A DNA stretch of 35,042 nt from assembly GCA_003447295.1 (NCBI GenBank), contig DLZQ01000086.1, positions 13,352 to 48,393 on the forward strand, given 5' to 3'. The translations under genes and the position numbers were made by a program. The first letter of the stretch is position 1. Each line of letters opens with the position of its first letter. This DNA is from Lachnospiraceae bacterium. GTDB lineage: Bacteria > Bacillota > Clostridia > Lachnospirales > Lachnospiraceae. A model generated the notes under the pieces. The model worked only from the letters and a program-made list of their open reading frames with translations, had not been told where the DNA came from and made no database searches. Of this stretch, positions 1 to 6,927 are shown in pieces.

Positions 1-15
1 TCTCTGACATTAAGC

Positions 16-45
16 AAAGAGGGCTACCCTGCGGTAACCCTCTTT
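16..45 (-). terminator. Intrinsic terminator after the solute-binding protein gene
   Basis: A 13-bp stem (16-28 with 33-45, one G-U pair) and a 4-nt loop lie about 20 bp past the stop of the binding-protein gene. The T-run is short and merges with the stem end (CTCTTT, then GCTTAAT), so termination may be incomplete. Transporter permease or ATPase genes could therefore follow outside the window. Confidence 0.7.
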
Positions 46-64
46 GGAAACTTTGTCAGCAAAA

Positions 65-1282
65 TTACATAGCCTTGTAAGCACCATTCTCGATCACAAC
101 AGCCTTAGGAGCCTTGTTAGCCTCACCGTCTGCGGTCCAGGTCATGCCGTTACCGGTCAGACCATCTACAGTGATCTCTGTCATGGCAGCCTTCATACCC
201 TCACAAATATCAGAAACACTCATATCAGGAGTAACACCGCTCTTCTCGATAGCAGCCTTGATCACATAGATAGCATCATAGCTGTCTGCTGCGAACTGGT
301 TGGGAGTCTCACCGTATTTTTCCTTATACTTAGTTACGAAAGACTGGGTCAGATCATCGGTTGCATCAGCTGCGAAAGGAGTTAACAGCATAACGCCTTC
401 GGTCAGAGATACATCAAAGTTGTCTACACCACCGAGAATACCATCCATACCGTCACATGAGAACCACTTGGGAGCATAACCCATAGCAGCTGCCTGGGTC
501 AGGATAAGTGCGGATTCCTGATAATAAATAGGAAGGAATACCATGTCTGCTCCGGCATCCTTTGCCTTCTGTAACTGTACGGAGAAATCAGTCTTGTTAT
601 CAGCGGTAAAAGCTTCCGCAGCTACTACTTCAAAGGGCTGGTTTTCAGCTTCCTTTACAAACTTCTCATAAATACCGGAAGAATATACATCGGAGCTGTC
701 ATAAATAACGGCAATCTTCTCAGCCAGACCATTCTCACCAATATACTGTGCGGATGCAAGACCCTGGTTAGGATCGGAGAAGCATACGCGGAAGTTGTTA
801 TCATACTGAACACATTCTACTGCAGAACCGGAAGGAGTAATCTGGAACATATTGTCCTCTTTGGTCTTGTCAGTAACTGCAATACATGCACCACTGGTGG
901 TAGAACCATCAATGATCTGAGCGCCCCAGTCCTTTAATGCATTATAAGCATTTACGGATTTCTCAGCATCTGCCTCATCATCCTGGAACTTGAATTCTAC
1001 CTGATAACCGTTGATACCGCCTGCTGCATTGATCTCTTCTACTGCAATCTCTGCACCGTGCTGTACAGCCAGTCCATAAACTGCTGCGCCACCGGTAGTA
1101 GGTCCGATACCACCGATCTTAAATACGCTGCCGGATGCTGCACTGTCGGATGCTGCTGCACTCTCAGTTGCTGCGTTTGTACCGGTTGCTGCAGAACCAT
1201 TGTCTGTATTACCACAGCCAGCCATAGCCATTACCATAGCAGATGCTACGGCAACACTTAAAAACTTGTTAAATTTCTTCAT
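65..1282 (-). CDS. Branched-chain amino acid-type ABC transporter substrate-binding lipoprotein
   Basis: This 405-residue protein is an extracytoplasmic solute receptor of the LivJ/LivK type (periplasmic-binding-protein type I fold). The N-terminus is a lipoprotein signal peptide: KKFNK, a hydrophobic stretch, then lipobox AMAGC with lipidated Cys23, followed by an Ala/Ser/Thr-rich tether to about residue 52. The mature domain opens with FKIGGIGPTTGGAAVYG, the usual start of amino-acid receptors of this family, and continues with GINGYQVEF and the ITPSGSA ligand-pocket region. It has a GGAGG ribosome binding site, its own consensus promoter and a downstream terminator, so it can be made as a single gene. 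Permease and ATPase genes (livHMGF) are not in the window. The exact ligand cannot be read from sequence; leucine, isoleucine or valine is the family default. Confidence 0.9.
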   Translation of the reverse strand: MKKFNKFLSVAVASAMVMAMAGCGNTDNGSAATGTNAATESAAASDSAASGSVFKIGGIGPTTGGAAVYGLAVQHGAEIAVEEINAAGGINGYQVEFKFQDDEADAEKSVNAYNALKDWGAQIIDGSTTSGACIAVTDKTKEDNMFQITPSGSAVECVQYDNNFRVCFSDPNQGLASAQYIGENGLAEKIAVIYDSSDVYSSGIYEKFVKEAENQPFEVVAAEAFTADNKTDFSVQLQKAKDAGADMVFLPIYYQESALILTQAAAMGYAPKWFSCDGMDGILGGVDNFDVSLTEGVMLLTPFAADATDDLTQSFVTKYKEKYGETPNQFAADSYDAIYVIKAAIEKSGVTPDMSVSDICEGMKAAMTEITVDGLTGNGMTWTADGEANKAPKAVVIENGAYKAM

Positions 1283-1301
1283 AATATCTTCCTCCTTTTT
1301 A

Positions 1302-1328
1302 ACAATGTATACAAATATACAATGTATA
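1302..1328 (-). repeat. Tandem 10-bp direct repeats in the leader of the binding-protein gene
   Basis: The 10-mer TATACATTGT (minus strand) occurs twice, at 1319-1328 and 1302-1311, exactly 17 bp apart. The pair also contains the inverted repeat GTATA-N4-TATAC at 1307-1320. It sits between the predicted transcription start (about 1336) and the ribosome binding site. That is a usual place for a repressor operator, but no regulator gene is adjacent. Confidence 0.45.
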
Positions 1329-1342
1329 ATTGTTATTTTTGT

Positions 1343-1371
1343 ATATTACTCGCTTCTATTTCCTTTGTCAA
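1343..1371 (-). promoter_or_regulatory. Sigma-A-type promoter of the solute-binding protein gene
   Basis: On the minus strand a perfect -35 TTGACA (1366-1371) is separated by 17 bp from -10 TAATAT (1343-1348). The predicted start near 1336 gives a leader of about 55 nt carrying the tandem repeats. Confidence 0.8.
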
Positions 1372-1504
1372 TGGATTTTCTTTTCTAATTTGATGTTTTT
1401 TGACATTAAAATAGATCAATAAAATCATATTTAAATATAAATATAGTATATTTTTTATTCCGGGGGAAAGACTATTTACGAAACAATCATTTAATAGAAA
1501 CATC

Positions 1505-1551
1505 AAAAAAATGTCTGTATGGAACTTACAGCAGTAAAATCCATACAGACA
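1505..1551 (-). terminator. Intrinsic terminator facing the rsfS operon, beyond the opposing DUF378 gene
   Basis: A perfect 12-bp stem (1512-1523 with 1540-1551, 16-nt loop) is followed on the minus strand by seven T (1505-1511). This is a textbook terminator for leftward transcription. No minus-strand gene lies between it and rsfS, so it most simply ends rsfS-operon transcripts after they cross the DUF378 gene in antisense. The same inverted repeat forms a hairpin in the DUF378 leader on the plus strand. Confidence 0.75.
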
Positions 1552-1566
1552 GGATAAGGAGATTTT

Positions 1567-1776
1567 ATGGGTAATAAATATTTGGATGGAACCGCTCTCA
1601 CCATAGCCATAATAGGTGCCGTGAACTGGGGGCTGATCGGACTTTTCCGCTTTGATCTTGTAGCCTTCCTGTTCGGTGACATGTCCTGGTTTTCCAGAAT
1701 TGTATATGTGTTGGTGGGAATCAGCGGACTCTATCTCATCAGCTTCTTTCTCCATCTGGGAGATAGCGAAGCTTAA
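1567..1776 (+). CDS. DUF378 family small membrane protein
   Basis: This 69-residue protein is the only plus-strand gene in the window. It matches the DUF378 (YuzA-like) pattern: ALTIAIIGAVNWGLIGLF, a short FDLVAFLFG linker, and a second helix RIVYVLVGISGLYLI. Two membrane segments at about 9-26 and 43-61 fill almost the whole protein. The function of the family is unknown. The ribosome binding site AAGGAG lies just after the stem of an inverted repeat. The stop codon overlaps the rsfS stop in a shared TTAA (1773-1776), so the two genes converge with no terminator between them. I found no convincing plus-strand promoter in the AT-rich DNA upstream. Confidence 0.85.
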   Translation: MGNKYLDGTALTIAIIGAVNWGLIGLFRFDLVAFLFGDMSWFSRIVYVLVGISGLYLISFFLHLGDSEA

Positions 1777-2126
1777 AGTTCCTCTACGGGAATCTGTACG
1801 CCATCTCTCCAGATACGTTCCAGATCATAGAGCAGACGGTTTTCCTTGTCAAAGACATGTACGATCACATCGCCAAAGTCTAACAGTACCCAGTTGGCTG
1901 TCTCATAGCCTTCGGTCTGTCTGGCAGGGAAACCGGCTCTTCCCAGTTTCTCTTCCACATTATCACACAACGCCTGAATCTGACTGGAATTATTACCGCC
2001 GGCAATAATAAAATAATCTGCGATCACAGATACTTTACTGATGTCTATTACTTTAATATCTTCTGCTTTTTTATCATCCAATGCTTCTACGGCAAGCTTT
2101 GCCATTTTTCTGGATTCTTCGCTCAT
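1773..2126 (-). CDS. rsfS: Ribosome silencing factor RsfS
   Basis: This 117-residue protein of the RsfS/Iojap family binds uL14 on the large ribosomal subunit and blocks subunit joining when nutrients are short. The family core is clear: KKAEDIKVIDISKVSVIADYFIIAGG, then GYETANWVLLDFGDVIVHVF and the C-terminal FYDLE-like RLLYDLERIW. It is the last gene of the obgE-yhbY-nadD-yqeK-rsfS run, 18 bp after yqeK, with a GAGGAG ribosome binding site. A LytR-CpsA-Psr gene sometimes found between yqeK and rsfS in related organisms is absent here. Confidence 0.93.
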   Translation of the reverse strand: MSEESRKMAKLAVEALDDKKAEDIKVIDISKVSVIADYFIIAGGNNSSQIQALCDNVEEKLGRAGFPARQTEGYETANWVLLDFGDVIVHVFDKENRLLYDLERIWRDGVQIPVEEL

Positions 2127-2144
2127 GCTTACTCCTCACACTTT

Positions 2145-2726
2145 CTATTTTATTGATTCATTCTTCTTATAATAGTTATAGGTTTCTTCTGTCATAGGAT
2201 CCATCTCACCGTCCCCCGATTTCAGATATTCCAGCGTATCCTCTAAAATCTTCGTCACGGCAGCATCCAGATCTGTAAACGCCAGGTGGCGGATCTGGGT
2301 AAGGTTCGGTGCCTGCTTTCTCCCCGGTTCAATATAATCTGCGGTAAAAATGATCTTCTCTAAAAGTGTCATGCCCGGACGCCCTGTGGTATGATATAAA
2401 ATTGCACTTAAGATCTCAGGATCTTCGATTTTATATTCCTTTTTCGCCAGGTAGCTTCCCACTCTGGCATGTAAAAGATAGGGATTGCGCTTTTCCACAT
2501 CCGTGGCTGGAAGATGATACTTTTCGCAGGCAGACAAAAGTTTATCATTTTCCATGCATTTGGCACAATCATGAAGCAGTCCCGCGATCTGTGCACGCTC
2601 CACATCTTCGCCGTATCGCATGGCAAGGGCCGCCGCCGTATATTCCACACCTAATGTATGGGTAAAGCGCTTGGGATCCTGTACTTTTTCCATCTCTTTG
2701 GTCAGTTTTTTTAAGATATCACTCAT
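2145..2726 (-). CDS. yqeK: YqeK family HD-domain diadenosine tetraphosphatase
   Basis: This 193-residue HD-superfamily hydrolase is of the type that splits Ap4A symmetrically into two ADP. The HD metal site is visible: an upstream His in RFTHTLGVEYTA, the signature LLHDCAK at about 50-56, and the downstream HARVG and IFTADYIEPGR motifs typical of YqeK. The start overlaps the 3' end of nadD by 8 bp, which implies translational coupling. The pairing with nadD is conserved in Firmicutes. The enzymatic assignment comes from family knowledge. Confidence 0.92.
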   Translation of the reverse strand: MSDILKKLTKEMEKVQDPKRFTHTLGVEYTAAALAMRYGEDVERAQIAGLLHDCAKCMENDKLLSACEKYHLPATDVEKRNPYLLHARVGSYLAKKEYKIEDPEILSAILYHTTGRPGMTLLEKIIFTADYIEPGRKQAPNLTQIRHLAFTDLDAAVTKILEDTLEYLKSGDGEMDPMTEETYNYYKKNESIK

Positions 2727-3333
2727 CCAGGTAAAGCCCCTTTTCTTCCATATATTCTCTCACTGCTTCCGGGACAAGATATCGCACGGAAAGACCTTTT
2801 GATCTTCTCGCTCGGATTTCCGAAGAAGAGATCTCAATTCTTCGGAATGAGAGCAACTGTATCTTCGCAGAAAAATGTCCCTCTAACTGCCTGATCTTCT
2901 CCTGCATTCCTTTCATATCCGCATCTCCCCGCACCGCAGCTATGATCTCGCAGGCAGCAAACAGACGGTCTGCGCATTTCCAATGTTCCATGGTAAACAG
3001 ACAGTCAGCTCCGCAGATGAAATAAAAAAGATGGTCCGGATATTCTCTGTGCAGCTGCTCCATAGTCTCATAGCTGTAAGAGTCTCCGGGACGTTTTATC
3101 TCAATGTCCAGGCAGCGGAATCTGTCGTTATCTGCGATAGCAAGTTGCACCATGTCATAACGTTCTGTCCCGGGCAGAACCGTAATGCCCTCTTTTGTCT
3201 TCAGATAAGAACACCCCGTCGGTATCATCCAGATCTGGTCTAAGTGTGCCGACTCCAATGCCTGTTCTGCCAGCATCAGATGTCCTGTGTGGATTGGGTT
3301 AAAGGTGCCACCCATAATGCCTATTCTGCTCAT
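2719..3333 (-). CDS. nadD: Nicotinate-nucleotide adenylyltransferase
   Basis: NadD transfers AMP from ATP to nicotinate mononucleotide, giving deamido-NAD in NAD synthesis. The 204-residue protein begins with the nucleotidyltransferase signature GGTFNPIHTGH (residues 8-18). Near the C-terminus it has ISSSEIRAR, the family's ISSTxIR nucleotide-binding motif, then RYLVPEAVREYM. Its length is normal for the family. The ribosome binding site is GAGGGATGAAGT. It lies 40 bp after yhbY and overlaps yqeK. Confidence 0.95.
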   Translation of the reverse strand: MSRIGIMGGTFNPIHTGHLMLAEQALESAHLDQIWMIPTGCSYLKTKEGITVLPGTERYDMVQLAIADNDRFRCLDIEIKRPGDSYSYETMEQLHREYPDHLFYFICGADCLFTMEHWKCADRLFAACEIIAAVRGDADMKGMQEKIRQLEGHFSAKIQLLSFRRIEISSSEIRARRSKGLSVRYLVPEAVREYMEEKGLYLDE

Positions 3334-3373
3334 ACTTCATCCCTCTGTACGGATTCCGATTGCAATATAACGA

Positions 3374-3664
3374 TTAACGGGGCAGTTCGATCTTCGGCTT
3401 GTCCTTGTCCGGCTTATACAGTACGATTTTTTTGCCGATGACCTGTACCACCTGGGAATGGGTACGTTCTGCCACCATCTCAGCGATCGCTCTGGGGTCA
3501 TCGAAACAATTCTTCAGCACGCCGATCTTGATCAGTTCGTTATTGTTGAAAGACTCACCGATGGCTGCGGTAAGTTCCGGAGTCAGGCTGGATTTTCCCA
3601 CCTGGAAAATTGGATTCAGATTGCTTGCCAGACTCATCAAATAGGCTCTCTGTTTGCTCGTCAT
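3374..3664 (-). CDS. yhbY: YhbY/CRM-domain RNA-binding protein
   Basis: This 96-residue single CRM domain protein binds RNA and associates with assembling large ribosomal subunits. The family features are MTSKQRAYLMSLA, then PIFQVGKSSLTPELTAAI and the ELIKIGVLKNC segment. Its GxxG-type loop is replaced by FQVGKSS, as in other Firmicute members. It sits between obgE and nadD, among ribosome assembly genes. Confidence 0.9.
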   Translation of the reverse strand: MTSKQRAYLMSLASNLNPIFQVGKSSLTPELTAAIGESFNNNELIKIGVLKNCFDDPRAIAEMVAERTHSQVVQVIGKKIVLYKPDKDKPKIELPR

Positions 3665-3695
3665 AATTTATTCCTTTCTCAAACGTTTCCATTTT

Positions 3696-4988
3696 TTACT
3701 TATAGTAATCAAAGGACAGACCATACATACGGACAGTATCACCCTCCTGGATACCTAAGCTTTCCAATTCTTCCAGGATTCCGGCATCCTTCAGGAAATT
3801 CTGGAAGAAGGTAAATCCCTTCTCGCTGTCCAGATTCGTATAACCTAACATCTTCTCGATCTTAGGTCCTTCTACTACATACTCGTCCTCTTCCTCATCA
3901 TAGGTTACGGTATAAGCATCGTCCACAGACCCTGTCATGCTATCCGGGAAGTACTCCTGTGCGAAGACCGTAGTCTCTTCTCCAATCCCCTGAAGCATTT
4001 CATTTACTTCATATAAAAGTTCCTTTACACCCTGACCGGTTACTGCAGACATAGGGAATACTTTAATTCCCTTCGGCTCAAACTCTGCACGAATCGCCTC
4101 CACGGGGTCGGATCCGTCCTCGGTGTAAATAGCATCGATCTTATTCGCTGCAATGACCTGGGGGCGTGCAGCAATCTCCGGATTATAGGCTTCCAGTTCC
4201 TTATTGATGGCATAAATATCCTGAATGGGATCTCTGCCTTCCGTACCTGCCGCATCCACGATATGGATGATCACCTTGGTACGCTCAATATGGCGCAGAA
4301 ACTCATGTCCCAGTCCCACGCCTTCGGAAGCACCTTCGATCAGTCCTGGGATATCCGCAATAACGAAACCACCGGTTCCTTCCAGATCCACCACACCCAG
4401 ATTCGGATTCAGGGTAGTGAAATGATAGTTGGCAATCTTGGGTCTGGCATTGGTTACTCTGGACAGAAAAGTGGACTTACCCACATTGGGGAATCCCACC
4501 AGTCCTACATCAGCAATGACCTTCAGTTCCAGCAAAAGCTCCAGTTCCTGCGCTGCCTGTCCCGGCTGTGCATACTTCGGAGCCTGCATGGTGCTGGTGG
4601 CATAGTGTTGGTTACCGTTGCCGCCCTTACCACCTTTTAGAAGAACAACCCGTTTGTTGTCCCCCGACATATCCGTAATTACCTGCCCGCTCTGTGCTTC
4701 TTTGATCACGGTTCCCGCGGGGACTTTGATAATAATATCTTCTCCGTCCTTACCACGGCAATTCTTTTTGCCGCCTTCTTCCCCGTCTCCGGCCTTGTAC
4801 TTACGGATGTGCCGGAAATCGATCAGGGTATTCAGTCCCTCATCCACAACAAAGATCACGTCTCCGCCGTGACCACCGTCTCCACCGTCAGGGCCGCCAC
4901 TGGGAACATATTTTTCGCGGCGAAAGGACACATGACCATCTCCGCCTTTACCGCTTCTTACGTAAATTTTAGCTCTGTCAGCAAACAT
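3696..4988 (-). CDS. obgE: GTPase ObgE/CgtA
   Basis: This 430-residue essential GTPase works in late 50S assembly and stress signalling. It has the complete three-domain layout. The glycine-rich Obg fold spans about 1-158. The G domain has P-loop GFPNVGKS (165-172), switch region TTLNPNLG, DIPGLIEGASEG (212-) and the NKID base-recognition motif. A C-terminal OCT domain covers about 350-430 (YVVEGPKIEKML, GDTVRMYGLSFDY). The ribosome binding site is AAAGGAGAACAAT. A strong intrinsic terminator lies 36-70 bp upstream, with no recognisable promoter after it, so expression probably depends on read-through from rplU-prp-rpmA. Confidence 0.96.
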   Translation of the reverse strand: MFADRAKIYVRSGKGGDGHVSFRREKYVPSGGPDGGDGGHGGDVIFVVDEGLNTLIDFRHIRKYKAGDGEEGGKKNCRGKDGEDIIIKVPAGTVIKEAQSGQVITDMSGDNKRVVLLKGGKGGNGNQHYATSTMQAPKYAQPGQAAQELELLLELKVIADVGLVGFPNVGKSTFLSRVTNARPKIANYHFTTLNPNLGVVDLEGTGGFVIADIPGLIEGASEGVGLGHEFLRHIERTKVIIHIVDAAGTEGRDPIQDIYAINKELEAYNPEIAARPQVIAANKIDAIYTEDGSDPVEAIRAEFEPKGIKVFPMSAVTGQGVKELLYEVNEMLQGIGEETTVFAQEYFPDSMTGSVDDAYTVTYDEEEDEYVVEGPKIEKMLGYTNLDSEKGFTFFQNFLKDAGILEELESLGIQEGDTVRMYGLSFDYYK

Positions 4989-5022
4989 ATTGTTCTCCTT
5001 TCCGACAAAATCCTTTACGGAC

Positions 5023-5058
5023 TAAAAGGGCTTCAAACAATCAGTATGTTTGAAGCCC
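5023..5058 (-). terminator. Intrinsic terminator between rpmA and obgE
   Basis: A perfect 12-bp GC-rich stem (5028-5039 with 5047-5058) with a 7-nt loop is followed on the minus strand by TTTTAG. It separates the ribosomal protein genes from obgE. Only about 36 bp remain before the obgE start codon, and they contain no promoter-like sequence. Confidence 0.85.
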
Positions 5059-5071
5059 TGGTTAAATCAAC

Positions 5072-5356
5072 TTATTTCTCTACAGGATATACGGAAGCCT
5101 GCTTCTTGTCTCTGCCCTTTCTCTCGAAACGGAGAACGCCATCAACTAAAGCAAACAGAGTATCATCTCCACCGATACCAACATTGACACCGGGATGAAT
5201 CTTTGTACCGCGCTGTCTGTAAAGAATATTTCCAGCTTTTACAAACTGGCCATCAGCTCTCTTCGCACCTAATCTCTTGGATTCGGAGTCTCTACCGTTC
5301 TTGGTAGAACCAACTCCCTTTTTATGTGCAAAAAATTGAAGGTTAAAGTTAAACAT
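5072..5356 (-). CDS. rpmA: Ribosomal protein bL27 with cleavable N-terminal extension
   Basis: This 94-residue bL27 is a large-subunit protein whose N-terminus reaches the peptidyl transferase centre. It begins with the Firmicute-specific extension FNLQFFA before [14 protein letters not shown]. By family knowledge that extension is removed by the Prp protease (between F9 and A10 by analogy with Staphylococcus), exposing the functional end. The prp gene is immediately upstream, and the rpmA ribosome binding site GAGGAGG lies inside the last prp codons. Confidence 0.96.
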   Translation of the reverse strand: MFNFNLQFFAHKKGVGSTKNGRDSESKRLGAKRADGQFVKAGNILYRQRGTKIHPGVNVGIGGDDTLFALVDGVLRFERKGRDKKQASVYPVEK

Positions 5357-5359
5357 GGT

Positions 5360-5704
5360 CTACACCTCCTCGATTTTTACTTGCAAATACTGTTCCCCAT
5401 ACTGTCTGCTGAGATTCTGTAGTGAGAACACCATGGAATCCATCAGAAATACGGATTTGTCCTGCAGAACATCCTGAAAATCACATTTGATAAAGCCCGT
5501 CTCCTCGTTCTGGGTCAGCTTGAGTTCTTCACCTGCCAGTTGCGAAAGTGATCCGATGGTACTTTGTACCAGTACGGAAATCGCTGCACAGAGGATATCC
5601 GGTTCCGTACCGAATAATCTTTTCTTGGCATATCCTGCATGCCCCATGCAGTAGAATCCACGATAGATTCCCTCATGGTCCTTACGAATGATAATAGTTG
5701 TCAT
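5360..5704 (-). CDS. prp: Ribosomal-processing cysteine protease Prp
   Basis: This 114-residue protease trims the N-terminal extension of bL27. The catalytic pair is visible as His22 in GHAGYA and Cys39 in DILCAAISVL, the diagnostic Prp/YsxB arrangement. The gene lies between rplU and rpmA, its standard position. It has no clear ribosome binding site of its own and starts 5 bp after the rplU stop, so translation is probably coupled to rplU. Confidence 0.92.
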   Translation of the reverse strand: MTTIIIRKDHEGIYRGFYCMGHAGYAKKRLFGTEPDILCAAISVLVQSTIGSLSQLAGEELKLTQNEETGFIKCDFQDVLQDKSVFLMDSMVFSLQNLSRQYGEQYLQVKIEEV

Positions 5705-5709
5705 AACGA

Positions 5710-6015
5710 TTACGCGTTAATCTTTTCGATCTTAACCTGAGTGTATGCTTGTCTATGACCATTCTTCTTGTGGTAACCGGTTTTTCTCTTGTACTTGTAT
5801 ACAATAACCTTCTTACCTCTACCCTGCTCCATAACGGTTGCGGTAACAGTTGCGTTAGCAACGTCAGCACCAACCTTGAGGGTATTGTCACTTACTGCGA
5901 TCACCTGGTCAAAAGTAACAGTATTACCGGCTTCTGCATCGATCTTCTCAACTTTGATCACATCACCCTCAGAAACTTTGTACTGCTTTCCACCTGTTGC
6001 AATAATTGCGTACAT
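5710..6015 (-). CDS. rplU: Ribosomal protein bL21
   Basis: This 101-residue bL21 binds 23S rRNA in the large subunit. Family sequence is seen throughout: [18 protein letters not shown] at the start and the basic [21 protein letters not shown] loop with the closing [10 protein letters not shown]. It is the first gene of rplU-prp-rpmA and has a near-perfect AGGAGG ribosome binding site. The leader could fold over that site. Confidence 0.97.
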   Translation of the reverse strand: MYAIIATGGKQYKVSEGDVIKVEKIDAEAGNTVTFDQVIAVSDNTLKVGADVANATVTATVMEQGRGKKVIVYKYKRKTGYHKKNGHRQAYTQVKIEKINA

Positions 6016-6103
6016 AATAAGGCACCTCCTATTATTTACTCGCTAACTTTGGTGGTGAAAGATCCTAAAATCCAACACGCTTATACCTAGTTATGCGGCA
6101 TAC
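6016..6103 (-). ncRNA. Candidate regulatory leader of rplU mRNA
   Basis: About 88 nt lie between the predicted transcription start and the rplU start codon. Within it CACCACC (6051-6057) can pair with GGAGGTG (6023-6029), covering the ribosome binding site with six pairs and one A-A mismatch. rplU leaders are known autoregulatory RNAs in Firmicutes (the L21 leader family). I could not confirm a match to that consensus by eye. Confidence 0.4.
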
Positions 6104-6109
6104 CGTAGT

Positions 6110-6139
6110 ATAATAGCATGAGGTGCCCTGATTCGTCAA
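6110..6139 (-). promoter_or_regulatory. Promoter of the rplU operon
   Basis: The minus strand has -35 TTGACG (6134-6139), an 18-bp spacer and -10 TATTAT (6110-6115). The start is expected near 6103. The spacer carries GGCACCTC (6120-6127), an exact inverted copy of the GAGGTGCC at the rplU ribosome binding site (6021-6028). Confidence 0.7.
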
Positions 6140-6175
6140 GATATATTTTTTATTTTTTTGAAAAAATTGCAGAAA

Positions 6176-6820
6176 TTACTTTTCTAAAATATCTGCATTA
6201 TTTTTCTTCTCGAAGTCTTCCACGTACTGAATGATCAGCTTTACGGTTCCTTCAATACCAAGAATGCTGCTGTTGATACACAGATCATAGCTGTCGGCTC
6301 TGCCCCACTTTTTGGAAGAATAGTAATTGTAATAGCTCTGACGCTGTTTATCCTTCTTCGTGATCATTTCCTTCGCCTTGGCTTCCGTCAGATCATATTT
6401 GGTCATAATACGTTTTGTCTTTACATCATCATCACCGAAGATAAACAGATTAATGCAATTGTTGTAATCGGAAAGTGCATAATCCGCACAGCGTCCGACG
6501 ATCACGCAGGGGCCTTCATCGGCAATCTTCTTGATCGTATCGAACTGTGCCAGGAACACCTTGTGGCTGATGGGCATATCTACAAAAGAGGATGCATTGT
6601 AGCCAAAGGAATACGTATCCATTACCAGATTATACAGGAAGGAATTCGTCGGTCTCTCATCATGATTCTGGATCATTTCCTCACAGAAACCACTTTCCTG
6701 TGCAGCTCTTGTAAGAAGTTCCTTGTCATAGCATTTGATTCCGAAATACTCTGCAACCTTTTCCCCGATCTCACGACCCGCAGAACCAAACTGACGTCCA
6801 ATTGTAATAATAGTATTCAT
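6176..6820 (-). CDS. Cytidylate kinase-like family protein
   Basis: This 214-residue P-loop kinase-like protein belongs to the cytidylate kinase-like family (PF13189 type). Residues 1-16 read MNTIITIGRQFGSAGR, where the GRQFGSAG loop takes the place of a classical Walker A. VIVGRCADYAL and the YYSSKKWGRADSYDLCINS segment with INSSILGI are other family landmarks. An in-frame ATG exists at 6904, but a good promoter lies between it and 6820, and the family starts at MNxIITIGR, so I chose 6820. The physiological substrate of this family is not established. It appears to be a single-gene unit. Confidence 0.85.
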   Translation of the reverse strand: MNTIITIGRQFGSAGREIGEKVAEYFGIKCYDKELLTRAAQESGFCEEMIQNHDERPTNSFLYNLVMDTYSFGYNASSFVDMPISHKVFLAQFDTIKKIADEGPCVIVGRCADYALSDYNNCINLFIFGDDDVKTKRIMTKYDLTEAKAKEMITKKDKQRQSYYNYYSSKKWGRADSYDLCINSSILGIEGTVKLIIQYVEDFEKKNNADILEK

Positions 6821-6871
6821 ACACACACCCACTTTCTGCTGAACTTGATAACTAGCAATTTTTGTAGTTTT

Positions 6872-6900
6872 ATTATACGTGATATTTAACAAAAAATCAA
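6872..6900 (-). promoter_or_regulatory. Promoter of the cytidylate kinase-like gene
   Basis: The minus strand has -35 TTGATT (6895-6900), a 17-bp spacer and a perfect -10 TATAAT (6872-6877). The transcript would start near 6865, about 45 nt ahead of the ATG at 6820. This rules out the longer reading frame from 6904. Confidence 0.8.
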
Positions 6901-6927
6901 CCAATTATCAGATTCTTTAGTCGCAAT

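Noticed and set aside
1400..1405. Plus-strand TTGACA as a DUF378 promoter
   Set aside because: At 16-18 bp spacing no good -10 follows, and the surrounding DNA is so AT-rich that matches are expected by chance.
1333..1755. 140-codon minus-strand reading frame antisense to the DUF378 gene
   Set aside because: It spans the terminator and promoter DNA, has no recognisable domain and overlaps a well-supported gene.
6145..6175. A/T-only hairpin as terminator of the cytidylate kinase-like gene
   Set aside because: The stem is only A and T runs, so it is not convincing as an intrinsic terminator.
6821..6904. N-terminal extension of the cytidylate kinase-like protein
   Set aside because: It contains the -10 TATAAT of the gene's own promoter and is absent from the family consensus.
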